Notes: generated by a model from the sequence alone, not told the origin. DNA of 64,000 nucleotides from Synechococcus sp. A10-1-5-1 (GCF_023115425.1 NZ_CP096032.1:2294001-2358000); one strand, 5' to 3'; counted from the first letter of the stretch, positions 18,900 to 26,731 are shown. Translations and numbers: made by a program.

Positions 18900-20419
18900 C
18901 GCTGCTCCAGTCGCTCCAGGCTGGGGATCAATGCGGCAGCAGCGATGAGCCCCAGGCTCAAGATCAGCAGGGCCGGGATCAGGGCGGCGCCCACCCGTTC
19001 ATCACTGGCGTACTGGTAGACCCGCACCGCCAGGGTGTCGAAGTCAAACGGCCGTAGGGCAAAGGTGAGGGGGAGCTCCTTCACCGTGTCGACAAAGACC
19101 AGCAGGCTGCCCATCAGCAAGGGGCCCCGCAACAGCGGCAGATGGATGCGCTGAAGCACGCCCCCCCAACCCTGGCCGAGGGAGGTGGCGGCTTCATCGA
19201 CGCTGGGCGGGATCCGCTCGAGGGCAGCGTCGAGGCCGCCTTTGGAGACCGCGAGGAAGCGATCGACGTAGCCCCAGGCCAGCAGCAGCAGAGGCGCCAG
19301 GGCCAAGGGACCACCAATCAGCATCAGAGCCAGGGCCAGAACAGTTCCGGGGATGGCGTAACCCAGCCCCGCTGCGAAGCTCAGTCGGCGGATGCCGGCG
19401 TTTGGAATCCAACGTTTGGCAATGGACAGCACCAGGCTGACGATCACCGTCAAGACGGCCGCGACCAGGGCCAGGCCAAAGGAGCGCAGCCCGAGCTCCA
19501 GCAGTTCGGCGCTGTCCTCGCCTTGGAGTTGGTCCCAACTGAAGGCCGCCCAGACCAAGGGAAGCCCCAGGCTCAAGAGTGGTGGAGTCAGGCAAAAGAG
19601 TTGGCTCAGCCAGCGCTGATGCCCTTGAAGAGTCCAGCGCTGTTCCGGTTCACGGCCTGCGCTGATGGTCCAGCAGCGGCTGCGGCGTCTCAGGGTCCGC
19701 TCTGCACCCACCAGCAGGCCGACGATCACCAGGGCCATCAGGGCCAGGGCGACCGCTGCTTGGGGATCCCCCTCTTGCTGCCAGCGCATCAAGATCCCGG
19801 AGGAGAGAGTCGGTACCCCGAGCAGCTGCACTGCTCCGAGTTCGTTCACCACTTCCATCCCGGTCAGGGAAACTCCCGCTCCGATGGAGGGCAAGGCCAT
19901 CGGCAGGGCGACCCGCCAGAAGCTTCCCCAGGGGCCCACCCCGAGACTTCGGCAGGCCTCCAGCTGCCGTTTGCCACTGACAGAAAAGCTTTCGGTGGAG
20001 AGCAGGAAGACATAGCTGTAGGTGCTCAGCACCATCACCGCCAGCGTTGGGCTGAAGCCATAGATGCGGTAGCCGAAGCGACTGCCCAGGTCAATCAAGG
20101 TGGCCGCCAGCAAATAGCTAGGAGTGGCCAGGGGCAGCAGCTGCGCCACCCGCAGCAGGCGGCGTCCGGGAAACTCGCATCGGGCGGTCAGCCAGCCCGT
20201 CCCTGTTCCCAGTCCAGCGGCCAGCGCCCCCACCAGGACCACCAATCCCAGGGTGTTGCTCACCTGAAGCGGACCTTCCTCCCCAAGGCCCAAGCTCTCG
20301 ATGCCAGCGCCGCTGAGGGCAAACCAAGTCAGTCCGACCACAGGGGCCAGCGCCGCTGCACAAACCAGCAGGACCCCCACGCTGAGCAGGCTCCGCTGCG
20401 GCAGTTGTCCCCGTGCCAA
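18896..20419 (-). CDS. futB: Ferric iron ABC transporter permease
   Basis: Two fused six-helix permease halves (FbpB/FutB type), about 507 residues from TTG 20419, with two EAA-type loops, LEACRSLGVGPWGSFWRVALP and EAATSLGQGWGGVLQRIHLP, that contact the ATPase. It imports Fe3+ delivered by the divergently encoded FutA. The frame is open to an ATG at 20530, but that start would overlap the futA signal peptide and swallow the shared promoter; TTG 20419 puts the first helix at the N-terminus. No ATPase gene (futC) is next to it, so it must lie elsewhere. Confidence 0.82.
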   Translation of the reverse strand: MARGQLPQRSLLSVGVLLVCAAALAPVVGLTWFALSGAGIESLGLGEEGPLQVSNTLGLVVLVGALAAGLGTGTGWLTARCEFPGRRLLRVAQLLPLATPSYLLAATLIDLGSRFGYRIYGFSPTLAVMVLSTYSYVFLLSTESFSVSGKRQLEACRSLGVGPWGSFWRVALPMALPSIGAGVSLTGMEVVNELGAVQLLGVPTLSSGILMRWQQEGDPQAAVALALMALVIVGLLVGAERTLRRRSRCWTISAGREPEQRWTLQGHQRWLSQLFCLTPPLLSLGLPLVWAAFSWDQLQGEDSAELLELGLRSFGLALVAAVLTVIVSLVLSIAKRWIPNAGIRRLSFAAGLGYAIPGTVLALALMLIGGPLALAPLLLLAWGYVDRFLAVSKGGLDAALERIPPSVDEAATSLGQGWGGVLQRIHLPLLRGPLLMGSLLVFVDTVKELPLTFALRPFDFDTLAVRVYQYASDERVGAALIPALLILSLGLIAAAALIPSLERLEQR

Positions 20420-20461
20420 TGCTTTGCCTGAGGCTGCGGGGCAAAGCCTACGGGGCAGGGA

Positions 20462-20477
20462 TGTAACCAATGTCACA
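20462..20477. promoter_or_regulatory. Candidate Crp-family binding site between futB and futA
   Basis: Imperfect palindrome TGTAACCAATGTCACA with outer TGT...ACA arms, located between the proposed starts of the two iron-transport genes. A Crp-family regulator gene lies directly downstream of futA. In Synechococcus, IdiB, a Crp-type protein, activates idiA(futA), so an IdiB-like target here is plausible. Based on pattern and position only. Confidence 0.35.
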
Positions 20478-20558
20478 GCACGAGGTGGCGAATGATGGGC
20501 CCCTCTCCAGAGGGCGTTGAGGCTGGGCATAGTTCCAGAATTGCTACCCCTTCTGGCC

Positions 20559-21611
20559 TTGGCGTTTCAGCGTCTTCGTTCCTCCATCTCGCCTGAGCGC
20601 CTGGCTTTGGCCACCTTGCTTGGGGCCACGGCAGGGGCTGCGGTGCTCACCTCCCTGGCGAAGGCCAACAGCCAGGAAATCGGGGTCTACTCCGGCCGGC
20701 ACTACAACACCGATAAGGCGCTCTACAAGCAGTTCACCCAGAAGACGGGGATCAAGGTGAAGTTGCTGGAGGCGAAGGATGACGCCTTGATTGAGCGGAT
20801 CAAGCGGGAAGGTGGCAACAGTCCTGCTGATGTGCTGGTCCTCGCCGATGCGGCCCGCCTGGATAAGGCTGCCGATGCCGGGCTGTTCCGTCCCAGCCGT
20901 TCCGTGTCCCTCAATCGGGACGTCCCCGCCAACTTGCGGGATGCCAAGGGGCTTTGGTTCGGTTTGACCCGCCGGGTCCGGGTGGTGGTGGTGAACCCCA
21001 AGGCCGTGAACCCAGGCAGCATCCGCAGCTACGCCGACCTGGCTAACCCGGCCTTGAAAGGTCAGCTCTGCCTGCGCAATCGCAAGAGCGTCTACAACCA
21101 GTCCCTGGTGGCTGATCAGATGATCCTGCGGGGTGACAAGGCTGCATCGGCCTGGGTCAAGGCCATGACCGCCAACGTGACGCAGCCTTACTTCAGTTCG
21201 GATACTCCCTTGATTCGAGCGGTCGCTAATGGCCAGTGCGGCGTCGGCCTGGTCAATTCCTATTACGTCGCTCGGATGTTGGCTGGGGGCAACGGGTCGT
21301 CCGATCAGCAGTTGGCGAATCGGGTGACGGTTCGCTTCCCGGATCCCGCCCACGTGAACATCACCGGCGCCGGGGTGGTCAAAACCTCCAAAAACCCGGA
21401 AGCGGCATTGCGCTTGATCGAGTTTTTGGCGTCGCCGAGCGGTGGTCGCGGTTACGCGGAGGCCAACAACGAATACCCCCTGCGGGGCTTTGGCAACAAC
21501 GCGGTCCTGAAGCGCCTGGGGACGTTCAAGGCCGATGGCGTTTCGGCGCAGCAGATGGGAGCGAAGAACAAGGCTGCCGTGGCCTTGATGCAGGCCGGCG
21601 GTTGGCGCTGA
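20559..21611 (+). CDS. futA: Iron ABC transporter substrate-binding protein
   Basis: Periplasmic Fe3+-binding protein of the FutA/IdiA family. A signal region (ERLALATLLGATAGAAVLTSLAKANSQ) precedes the mature start EIGVYSGRHYNTDKALYKQF. Iron-coordinating tyrosines are expected in the YNTD region and in NSYYVARM, and both segments are present. Length and the closing VALMQAGGWR are family-typical. Start is uncertain: TTG 20559 gives a compact signal peptide, and the frame extends to 20517. Divergent from futB and followed by a strong terminator. Confidence 0.88.
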   Translation: MAFQRLRSSISPERLALATLLGATAGAAVLTSLAKANSQEIGVYSGRHYNTDKALYKQFTQKTGIKVKLLEAKDDALIERIKREGGNSPADVLVLADAARLDKAADAGLFRPSRSVSLNRDVPANLRDAKGLWFGLTRRVRVVVVNPKAVNPGSIRSYADLANPALKGQLCLRNRKSVYNQSLVADQMILRGDKAASAWVKAMTANVTQPYFSSDTPLIRAVANGQCGVGLVNSYYVARMLAGGNGSSDQQLANRVTVRFPDPAHVNITGAGVVKTSKNPEAALRLIEFLASPSGGRGYAEANNEYPLRGFGNNAVLKRLGTFKADGVSAQQMGAKNKAAVALMQAGGWR

Positions 21612-21640
21612 AGCGGCAACACGAAAGTCTGAATCTCATT

Positions 21641-21669
21641 AGCCAGTCGTTCCCGCGGCTGGCTTTTTT
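21641..21669 (+). terminator. Rho-independent terminator after futA
   Basis: Stem AGCCAGTCG / CGGCTGGCT (one mismatch) with a 6-base loop, followed by six T. It lies 30 bases after the futA stop and separates futA transcription from the crp gene. Confidence 0.8.
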
Positions 21670-21711
21670 GTTGCTACGAACACAAAGCATTTGCAGTTGG
21701 TAGCTGCTATT

Positions 21712-21726
21712 GAGAATCGCTTGCAA
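21712..21726. promoter_or_regulatory. Putative iron-responsive (Fur-like) box upstream of crp gene
   Basis: GAGAATCGCTTGCAA, about 60 bases upstream of the Crp-family gene. The same 15-mer with one change occurs at 23342-23356 between ferritin and the Cys-rich small gene. Two near-identical copies, both in promoters of iron-linked genes, suggest a shared operator; Fur is the natural candidate but the match to the classical 19-base Fur box is weak. Confidence 0.45.
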
Positions 21727-21785
21727 AAGGGGGCGCTTCTTGTTTATCTTGCGACGCATTCGCAACTAGCCCGTTTTCGGGGGTC

Positions 21786-22385
21786 ATGTCCTTCCGCTTC
21801 CTCCCTGATGCCCCTGCCAGTGCCGTGCGGATGCCGGTGGGTCAAACCGTCTTGCTGGACCCCGCGCTTCACGCCGGCGGGAGCTGCATTGAGGTCCTGG
21901 AGGGCATGGCCCGTGTCTATTGCCCCTGTGAGGAGACCGAAGGGATGACCTTGGCCTTCTTGCAGCCTGGCGATCAGCTCCGCACCGATCGGCTCTGCAG
22001 TGAGGGTGTCTGTGTGGAGGCCTTGACCCCGTTGGTCTTCAGCAGTGACGCCCAGGCCGCGGGTGGTAGCGGTTTTGATCCCGTCAATGAGTGGACCCTG
22101 CAGCTGCTGCGCATTCGCCACCTGGGTACGGCTGAGCAGCGCTTGCATGCGCTCTTGAGCCTCTTGGTTCATCGTCTGGGTCGCCGCTGCGGCGACTGGT
22201 GCGACCTTCCCTTCCGCTTGACCCATGACCGGATTGGCGAGCTGATTGGCGCCACCCGGGTCACCACGACCCGGATGATCTCCAGGTTTCGTCAGGCCGA
22301 GCTGCTGGAGGCGCCAGTGGGGGAGGGCGGCCTTCGTCTGGCTCCTGCTCTGGTCGACTCTGCCCCTCTTTCAGGAGGGTTCTGA
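21786..22385 (+). CDS. Crp/Fnr-family transcriptional regulator (IdiB-like)
   Basis: 199 residues with a cyclic-nucleotide-binding-like beta barrel in the first half and a C-terminal winged helix-turn-helix, LTHDRIGELIGATRVTTTRMISRF. No recognisable phosphate-binding cassette for cAMP, so the signal is probably not cAMP. Position directly after futA and before ferritin matches the idiA-idiB iron-response arrangement of Synechococcus, where IdiB activates iron-limitation genes. A palindrome TTGCGA-N5-TCGCAA at 21749-21765 lies 20 bases before its start. Confidence 0.82.
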   Translation: MSFRFLPDAPASAVRMPVGQTVLLDPALHAGGSCIEVLEGMARVYCPCEETEGMTLAFLQPGDQLRTDRLCSEGVCVEALTPLVFSSDAQAAGGSGFDPVNEWTLQLLRIRHLGTAEQRLHALLSLLVHRLGRRCGDWCDLPFRLTHDRIGELIGATRVTTTRMISRFRQAELLEAPVGEGGLRLAPALVDSAPLSGGF

Positions 22386-22388
22386 CTC

Positions 22389-22673
22389 ATGCAGCACATC
22401 CTTGACCCTCGGATCTCAATTAGCGCGCTGGGATCGCTGTGCCGCGAAGCACAGGGCTTGAGGTTGCGTTTGGTCCGGATCGACGAGGACCAGGAGCGGT
22501 GCCAAACCCGGGCGCTCTGCCTTCGGTTGCAGCGGGAGTCCGAGCACTTGCTCTCGCGTTTGGCCGAGCTGGGCCGGATCGCCACTTGGTTGCAATCTGC
22601 GCCCGTGGCTGTTGATGAATTGAGCCTGGCTCTGTTTCAGGAGTTGTGCTGGCGGCCGTTGCCCCGTCGTTAG
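22389..22673 (+). CDS. Small helical protein of unknown function
   Basis: 94 residues, three bases after the Crp-family gene and so co-transcribed. Mostly alpha-helical and rich in Arg, Leu and Glu, with cysteines at CREAQGLRLRL, ERCQTRALCLRL and near the end. No family recognised. Its stop overlaps the convergent ferritin stop by 4 bases. Conserved position in an iron block suggests a link to iron response, which is inference. Confidence 0.6.
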   Translation: MQHILDPRISISALGSLCREAQGLRLRLVRIDEDQERCQTRALCLRLQRESEHLLSRLAELGRIATWLQSAPVAVDELSLALFQELCWRPLPRR

Positions 22674-23254
22674 GCCACCGAGGCTGGTGTGCTCTGGCCG
22701 GCGGCCAGTTCTCCATCGATGACCAGGAGCGCCGCGGCGTCGGAGTGCGTGAAGGCAATGCGATCCAGCAGGTGGGCCGCGCGATTTTCCGCATCGATTT
22801 GCCCCTGAACCATGGGATCGAGGAAGACGGTGGTGCGGACATCGCCACTCCGCTCAGCCATGGCGTAAAGCTGATGCAAGGAGGTGGTGACCTCGGCTTC
22901 CATTTGGAAGATGCCGCAGAAGACCTCTTCGACGCAGCTCCAGCTCTGGCGTGGAGCGCTGAGGGGTTCAAGGGCGACTGACTGGCCGCGGGCAATGAGA
23001 TAGTCCGCAAACAGGCCGGCGTGGTGCTGTTCTTCGGTGGATTCTTGTTTCAAGAAGGCGCTGAAGCCCCGTAGGCCGCGCTCAGCAAACCAGATCGAGA
23101 GCGCCCAGTAGGCGGTGCTGGCTTGGCGCTCCATGGTGAGGTGCTCTTGGAGGGCGCCGAGAAGATCGGCGGCCATCGGCTGAGCCATGGCCCGCCCAGC
23201 TGGCCCACGAGCAATCGCTTGATTGCTATCTCCGCGAACGATGGATTGGGTCAT
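22670..23254 (-). CDS. Ferritin (SynFtn-type)
   Basis: 194 residues forming a ferritin four-helix bundle. Ferroxidase ligands are visible in LTMERQASTAYWAL (Glu and Tyr), in ESTEEQHHAGLFADYL (E-x2-H type) and in MEAEVTTSLHQLY. The FLDPMVQGQIDAE segment is typical of cyanobacterial ferritin. It stores iron as a mineral core in the cytoplasm. Start 23254 has TAAGG upstream and an N-terminal extension ending GRAMAQPM that cyanobacterial ferritins share. The Fur-like box at 23342 lies about 90 bases upstream. Confidence 0.88.
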   Translation of the reverse strand: MTQSIVRGDSNQAIARGPAGRAMAQPMAADLLGALQEHLTMERQASTAYWALSIWFAERGLRGFSAFLKQESTEEQHHAGLFADYLIARGQSVALEPLSAPRQSWSCVEEVFCGIFQMEAEVTTSLHQLYAMAERSGDVRTTVFLDPMVQGQIDAENRAAHLLDRIAFTHSDAAALLVIDGELAAGQSTPASVA

Positions 23255-23341
23255 GCCTTAACGGGCGGAGCTAGCTGCAAGCTACGGGCTCCATTGGGGT
23301 CATGCAAATCGGCCCTGACAATGGCCACTGCTTGCGCAAAA

Positions 23342-23356
23342 GAGAATCGATTGCAA
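23342..23356. promoter_or_regulatory. Putative iron-responsive (Fur-like) box, divergent promoter
   Basis: GAGAATCGATTGCAA, 14 of 15 identical to the copy at 21712-21726. It lies between the reverse-strand ferritin gene and the forward-strand 46-residue Cys-rich gene (start 23395), so it could control both. Confidence 0.45.
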
Positions 23357-23394
23357 TAAGATGGGTCCATTGAGATCCAGCTCGTTTCGACCTG

Positions 23395-23535
23395 ATGGCC
23401 CAATCCATTGGCCCTTCTTCGGATCTGCCTCCTCAGCCCCAGCGCAGGGTTGAGGCCTGCGCCAAGAAAAAAGGCTGCAAGCAAAAGAAGTGCTCGAAAT
23501 GGAAGGGCGGCAAGTGCCGCTGCGGAAGGGACTAG
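23395..23535 (+). CDS. 46-residue Cys/Lys-rich small protein
   Basis: ATG 23395 to TAG 23533. The first 20 residues are Pro/Gln/Ser-rich. The tail is strongly basic, with five cysteines spaced C-x5-C-x4-C-x7-C-x-C (ACAKKKGCKQKKCSKWKGG then KCRCGRD). The cysteine density suggests metal or Fe-S binding, or metal sensing. It follows the Fur-like box by about 40 bases. Not matched to a known family from memory; a metallothionein-like or iron-chaperone role is speculation. Its end overlaps the convergent TauE gene stop. Confidence 0.6.
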   Translation: MAQSIGPSSDLPPQPQRRVEACAKKKGCKQKKCSKWKGGKCRCGRD

Positions 23536-24362
23536 GCCGTTAGGTGCCTCTTGCGCTGGGGGCTGATCAGTTCTTCCCTGGCGAGTGCCTCAGGGGACTG
23601 GCGTTTCCAGGCTTCGACCCCGCTGAGAAGGGCTGAGGCCATCAGCAAAAAAGAGAAGCCGCGCCGCAGATGGCGATCGCTCAGATGGGGGGCAAGCCGT
23701 TGACCGACCACAGCCCCCGCTGCCCCCCCCAGCAGTAGAGGGATCAGTAGAGGCAGGCTGGCCTGTGGCCAATGGCCGAGAGCGGCCAGGGCTACCAGCG
23801 CGTTGACGGCGATCAGCAACAAGCTGGTGCCGCTGGCCAGTGCCATCGGTAGGCCCGCCAGCAGAACGAGCGCTGGAACGATCGCGAAGCCCCCGCCGAC
23901 GCCGGCGATGCCCGTGAGAAGGCCGATTAAGAGACCCTGCAGCAACAGAAGTGGTTCGGCCGCTGGACCTCGGCCTCGATGGGGTTGGGCTTGGCTCCGG
24001 AGGAGAAGCCATGAGGCCAGGACCGCCGCAATGGCAAAAACGCTGAGTTGAACGGCTTCTGGGATCAGGCCAGCTTTGACCCAGCTCCCACCGATCCAGC
24101 TCCCGGCGAGGGCCGGGAGCCCCAGGAGTAGGGCCTGCCTGGGGGCGAACTGGCCGCGGCGCAGGTAAGGCCCCAGATTCGCGAGGGCCAGGATCATCAC
24201 GACGATTAAGGAGAGCGGAACGGCCTCCCGGGTGGGCAGGGCGGCCCCAGTGACCAACAGAGGCAACAGCAGGATTGAGCCCCCGGCCCCCAGGACGGAG
24301 AGCAAAAAGCCAATCAGACCTCCCCCTAGTCCCAGTAGGACAGCGGCGCTCAGGCTGATCAC
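23532..24362 (-). CDS. TauE/SafE family membrane exporter
   Basis: 276 residues, about eight membrane helices in two repeats. The first opens GLGGGLIGFLLSVLGAGGSILLLP and the second GLLTGIAGVGGGFAIVPALV, the paired Gly-rich hallmark of TauE/SafE proteins. Members export sulfite, sulfoacetate or other small sulfur anions. It is the last gene of an operon with a persulfide-dioxygenase-like fusion and a rhodanese, so sulfite export after sulfide oxidation is the likely job. Overlaps the rhodanese gene by 4 bases. Confidence 0.87.
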   Translation of the reverse strand: MISLSAAVLLGLGGGLIGFLLSVLGAGGSILLLPLLVTGAALPTREAVPLSLIVVMILALANLGPYLRRGQFAPRQALLLGLPALAGSWIGGSWVKAGLIPEAVQLSVFAIAAVLASWLLLRSQAQPHRGRGPAAEPLLLLQGLLIGLLTGIAGVGGGFAIVPALVLLAGLPMALASGTSLLLIAVNALVALAALGHWPQASLPLLIPLLLGGAAGAVVGQRLAPHLSDRHLRRGFSFLLMASALLSGVEAWKRQSPEALAREELISPQRKRHLTA

Positions 24363-24880
24363 AGGGACACCCGGTTCCAGGGCATCACGGCCAGCAGCCT
24401 GGCCATGCCGCAGAAGCCGCTGACACCGGCGAAGGTCAGGCCTGCACCCACGAACCAGGTGAGGGCAATCCAGCCGGGGGCAACGGTGTTGCTGAGGATC
24501 AGGCCCAGCAGGATCAGCGATCCAGCGGCGATTTGCACCTGACGCATCAGCGGCAGGGGTGCATTTTTGAGTTTGCGTACGGGGAAGCCGGCCCCTTGCC
24601 AGCTGGGCAGTCCCCCCTGCAATTCGCTCAGGGGGTGGGGATGGCCTTGGGCCATCAATTGGCTCAGGCCGCGATTGCTGCGTTTGCCGCTTTGGCAGAC
24701 GAGCACCAGAGGGCCCTGGGGAAGATCCGCCTGCAGGAGTCGATGGAGTGGGACGTTCAGGCTGCCGCTGATGTGACCGCTGGCGTACTCCATTGGTTCG
24801 CGGACATCAATCACGCTGACGCGTTTGGCGGTGAGTTGATCGGCCAGGTCCTGGGCGTTGATGGCTTGGGCGTGGGTCAT
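24359..24880 (-). CDS. Rhodanese with C-terminal membrane domain (YgaP-like)
   Basis: 173 residues. The rhodanese domain has VIDVREPMEYASGHISG and the active-site loop VCQSGKRSN with catalytic Cys near residue 80. Two membrane helices (GSLILLGLILSN and WIALTWFVGAGLTFAGV) follow, as in YgaP/DUF2892 proteins. It transfers sulfane sulfur at the inner membrane. Thirty bases after the metallo-beta-lactamase-rhodanese gene, in the sulfide-detoxification operon. Confidence 0.87.
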   Translation of the reverse strand: MTHAQAINAQDLADQLTAKRVSVIDVREPMEYASGHISGSLNVPLHRLLQADLPQGPLVLVCQSGKRSNRGLSQLMAQGHPHPLSELQGGLPSWQGAGFPVRKLKNAPLPLMRQVQIAAGSLILLGLILSNTVAPGWIALTWFVGAGLTFAGVSGFCGMARLLAVMPWNRVSL

Positions 24881-24910
24881 GGGATCGGGTGCTGTGGTGC
24901 GAATGGCGAT

Positions 24911-26032
24911 TCAGTGGTTTACGGAGCCAATGAGCGGGTAGCCCTCGTCGCTCCAGCGCAGGAGGCCGCCGCGGAGATTGGCGACCCGCTCAAAGCCGGC
25001 CTTCAGGAGCTGTTGGGTCGCCAGGGCTGAGCGACTCCCCGCATGGCAGACCACGACGAGGGGGCGCTCGCCGGGCAGTTCCCCCTGGCGCTGCTCCAGC
25101 TCCGGCAGCGGGATGTTGAGGCTGGTTTCGATCCGGCCATCCGGCCCGTCCACCTCGTCCTCAGAGCGGACATCGAGAACGGTGACGTCGCTGCTGTGTT
25201 CAGCCAGCCAGCTGGGGAGGAGCTCGGGTAACCCAGCAAAGCTGCGCTGAATCGGGGCCCAGTGCTGAACGGGCTGCTCCTCTGGCGGCTGGCCCGAGCG
25301 CATATTCCCGGGGAGGGCGATGGCGATCTGGCCCGGGTGGGGGAGCTTCATGTTGGTCATGTGGCCAACGAAGTCCCGTTCATCGGCTCCCCCACCCAGG
25401 CGTGCGTTGAAGGCTTTCTCCTCGGCGACCGAGGAGAGCGTGCGGCCGGTGTAGTCGTGGCCGGGGTAGAGCAGGCAGCTGTTGGGCAGGCTGAAGATCT
25501 GCTCGGTGATCGAACGCCAGAGGGTATGGGGGTCTCCCTGCTGGAAGTCGCAGCGACCGCAGCCTCGAACCAGCAGGGCGTCGCCGGTGAACGCCGCCGA
25601 CTGGTCGTCGAGGACGTAGGTGATGTAGCCATCGGTGTGGCCAGGGGTACTGCGCACGTGCAGGTGCCGACCGCCAAAGCTCACCTGATCCCCGTGCTGA
25701 AGGGGGAGGGTGACGTTCTTGGCTCGTGTGGCCTTGGCCAGGCCGATGGCGCAGCCGGTGGCTTGCTGCATGAGCCAGCTGCCGGTGACGTGATCCGCGT
25801 GGGCATGGGTATCCAGGGTGGCGACCAGCTCGATGCCCAGCTCTCGAATCAAGGAGAGATCCCGGTCGTGTTGTTCAAACACGGAGTCGATGAGCACGCC
25901 CTGGCCGGAGGCGACATCGGCCAGTAAGTAGGTGTAGGTCCCTGTCGTCGCATCGAACAGTTGGCGATGCAGCAGGGGGTGCCCGCCTGCTGCATCCAGG
26001 AGCACGATCGGGGATGGCGCGGTGGAGACCAT
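24911..26032 (-). CDS. Persulfide-dioxygenase-like metallo-beta-lactamase fused to rhodanese
   Basis: 373 residues. The N-terminal ETHE1/Blh-type domain has THAHADHVTGS near residue 75, GHTDGYITY, and LYPGHDYTGRT. The C-terminal rhodanese domain has VLDVRSEDEVDGPDGRI and the active loop CHAGSRSA. Such fusions oxidise glutathione persulfide to sulfite and shuttle sulfane sulfur. First gene of the operon with rhodanese and TauE. An ArsR-type operator (26050-26068) sits in its promoter. Confidence 0.88.
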   Translation of the reverse strand: MVSTAPSPIVLLDAAGGHPLLHRQLFDATTGTYTYLLADVASGQGVLIDSVFEQHDRDLSLIRELGIELVATLDTHAHADHVTGSWLMQQATGCAIGLAKATRAKNVTLPLQHGDQVSFGGRHLHVRSTPGHTDGYITYVLDDQSAAFTGDALLVRGCGRCDFQQGDPHTLWRSITEQIFSLPNSCLLYPGHDYTGRTLSSVAEEKAFNARLGGGADERDFVGHMTNMKLPHPGQIAIALPGNMRSGQPPEEQPVQHWAPIQRSFAGLPELLPSWLAEHSSDVTVLDVRSEDEVDGPDGRIETSLNIPLPELEQRQGELPGERPLVVVCHAGSRSALATQQLLKAGFERVANLRGGLLRWSDEGYPLIGSVNH

Positions 26033-26049
26033 GGGCCCCTCTTCAGTCT

Positions 26050-26068
26050 TGTATGACTATAAGCGCAT
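26050..26068. promoter_or_regulatory. Operator-like element, copy 1 (persulfide operon promoter)
   Basis: TGTATGACTATAAGCGCAT, 18 bases before the start of the persulfide operon. The reverse complement of 26705-26723 matches it at 16 of 19 positions, and that copy precedes the ArsR-family gene. Shared sequence in both promoters points to one regulator, most likely the encoded ArsR protein. Confidence 0.6.
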
Positions 26069-26081
26069 AAAGCCTTTGTGG

Positions 26082-26687
26082 TCACGTTGTCTTCTTCTGG
26101 CCGAAGGCTTGGACGACGGCGCTCTGGCCTTGGTGGAGGGGGCCTTCCTCGATCCAGCGTTCGGTTTCCTGCAGTGCGAGCCAGGTCAGCCCTTGGAGTT
26201 CCTCTTGGAGTTGCGCCGCTGTGATGAGCAGCTCCGGGTTGGGTGGTCCGCCGGTTCCGTGCTGAAGCTGGCCTGGGTTGTAGGCCTCGAGGATCAGGTG
26301 CCCGCCGGGCTTCAGGGCGTCAACGGCGCGCCTGTGAACCAGGGCGCGCAGTTCCGGCTCGAGGTGCATCCAGATGGCGACAACGAGATCGACGCTTTCG
26401 GCTTCGGGGGTGAAGTCCCGCAGATCTCCGCAGCTGCAGAGGAGCGTTACCCCTTTTTTCTGTGCAAGCTGTTGGGCTTTCTCGAGGCCGATCGGGCTGA
26501 GGTCTTGGGCGGTCACGCGATGCCCCTGTTGGGCCAGATGAACCGCGTTGCGACCACCCCCTTCAGCCAGGCAGAGGGCATCCCCAGGGGGGAGAGCTGC
26601 CGCCTTGGCTCTGAGGAAGTCGTTGGGCTGGGTTCCGTAGGCGTAGTGGCTCTCGCGGAAGCGCTGATCCCAGAACTCCTGATCCAT
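26082..26687 (-). CDS. Class I SAM-dependent methyltransferase
   Basis: About 201 residues from ATG 26687 (MDQEFWDQRF), the usual N-terminus of this small TehB/thiol-methyltransferase-like group. The SAM site is ALCLAEGGGRNAVHLAQQG, followed by AQDLSPIGLEKAQQLA and DLVVAIWMHL. The acceptor may be a thiol, chalcogen or small toxic compound; its divergent pairing with a sulfide-type ArsR regulator suggests a sulfur or metalloid substrate. An upstream in-frame ATG at 26750 is less likely because it lies inside the regulator gene. Confidence 0.78.
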   Translation of the reverse strand: MDQEFWDQRFRESHYAYGTQPNDFLRAKAAALPPGDALCLAEGGGRNAVHLAQQGHRVTAQDLSPIGLEKAQQLAQKKGVTLLCSCGDLRDFTPEAESVDLVVAIWMHLEPELRALVHRRAVDALKPGGHLILEAYNPGQLQHGTGGPPNPELLITAAQLQEELQGLTWLALQETERWIEEGPLHQGQSAVVQAFGQKKTT

Positions 26688-26704
26688 TGACGAGGCCAGG
26701 CATA

Positions 26705-26723
26705 ATGCGTCTATCGTCATACA
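26705..26723. promoter_or_regulatory. Operator-like element, copy 2 (arsR/methyltransferase divergent promoter)
   Basis: ATGCGTCTATCGTCATACA on the forward strand, inverted relative to copy 1 (26050) with 16 of 19 positions shared. It sits 9 bases before the proposed ArsR start and 18 bases from the methyltransferase start, suiting autoregulation of both divergent genes. Confidence 0.6.
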
Positions 26724-26731
26724 GCATTGCA

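Noticed and set aside
19142-20431. 429-residue forward frame opposite futB
   Set aside because: Gln/His/Gly-rich antisense shadow of the permease gene.
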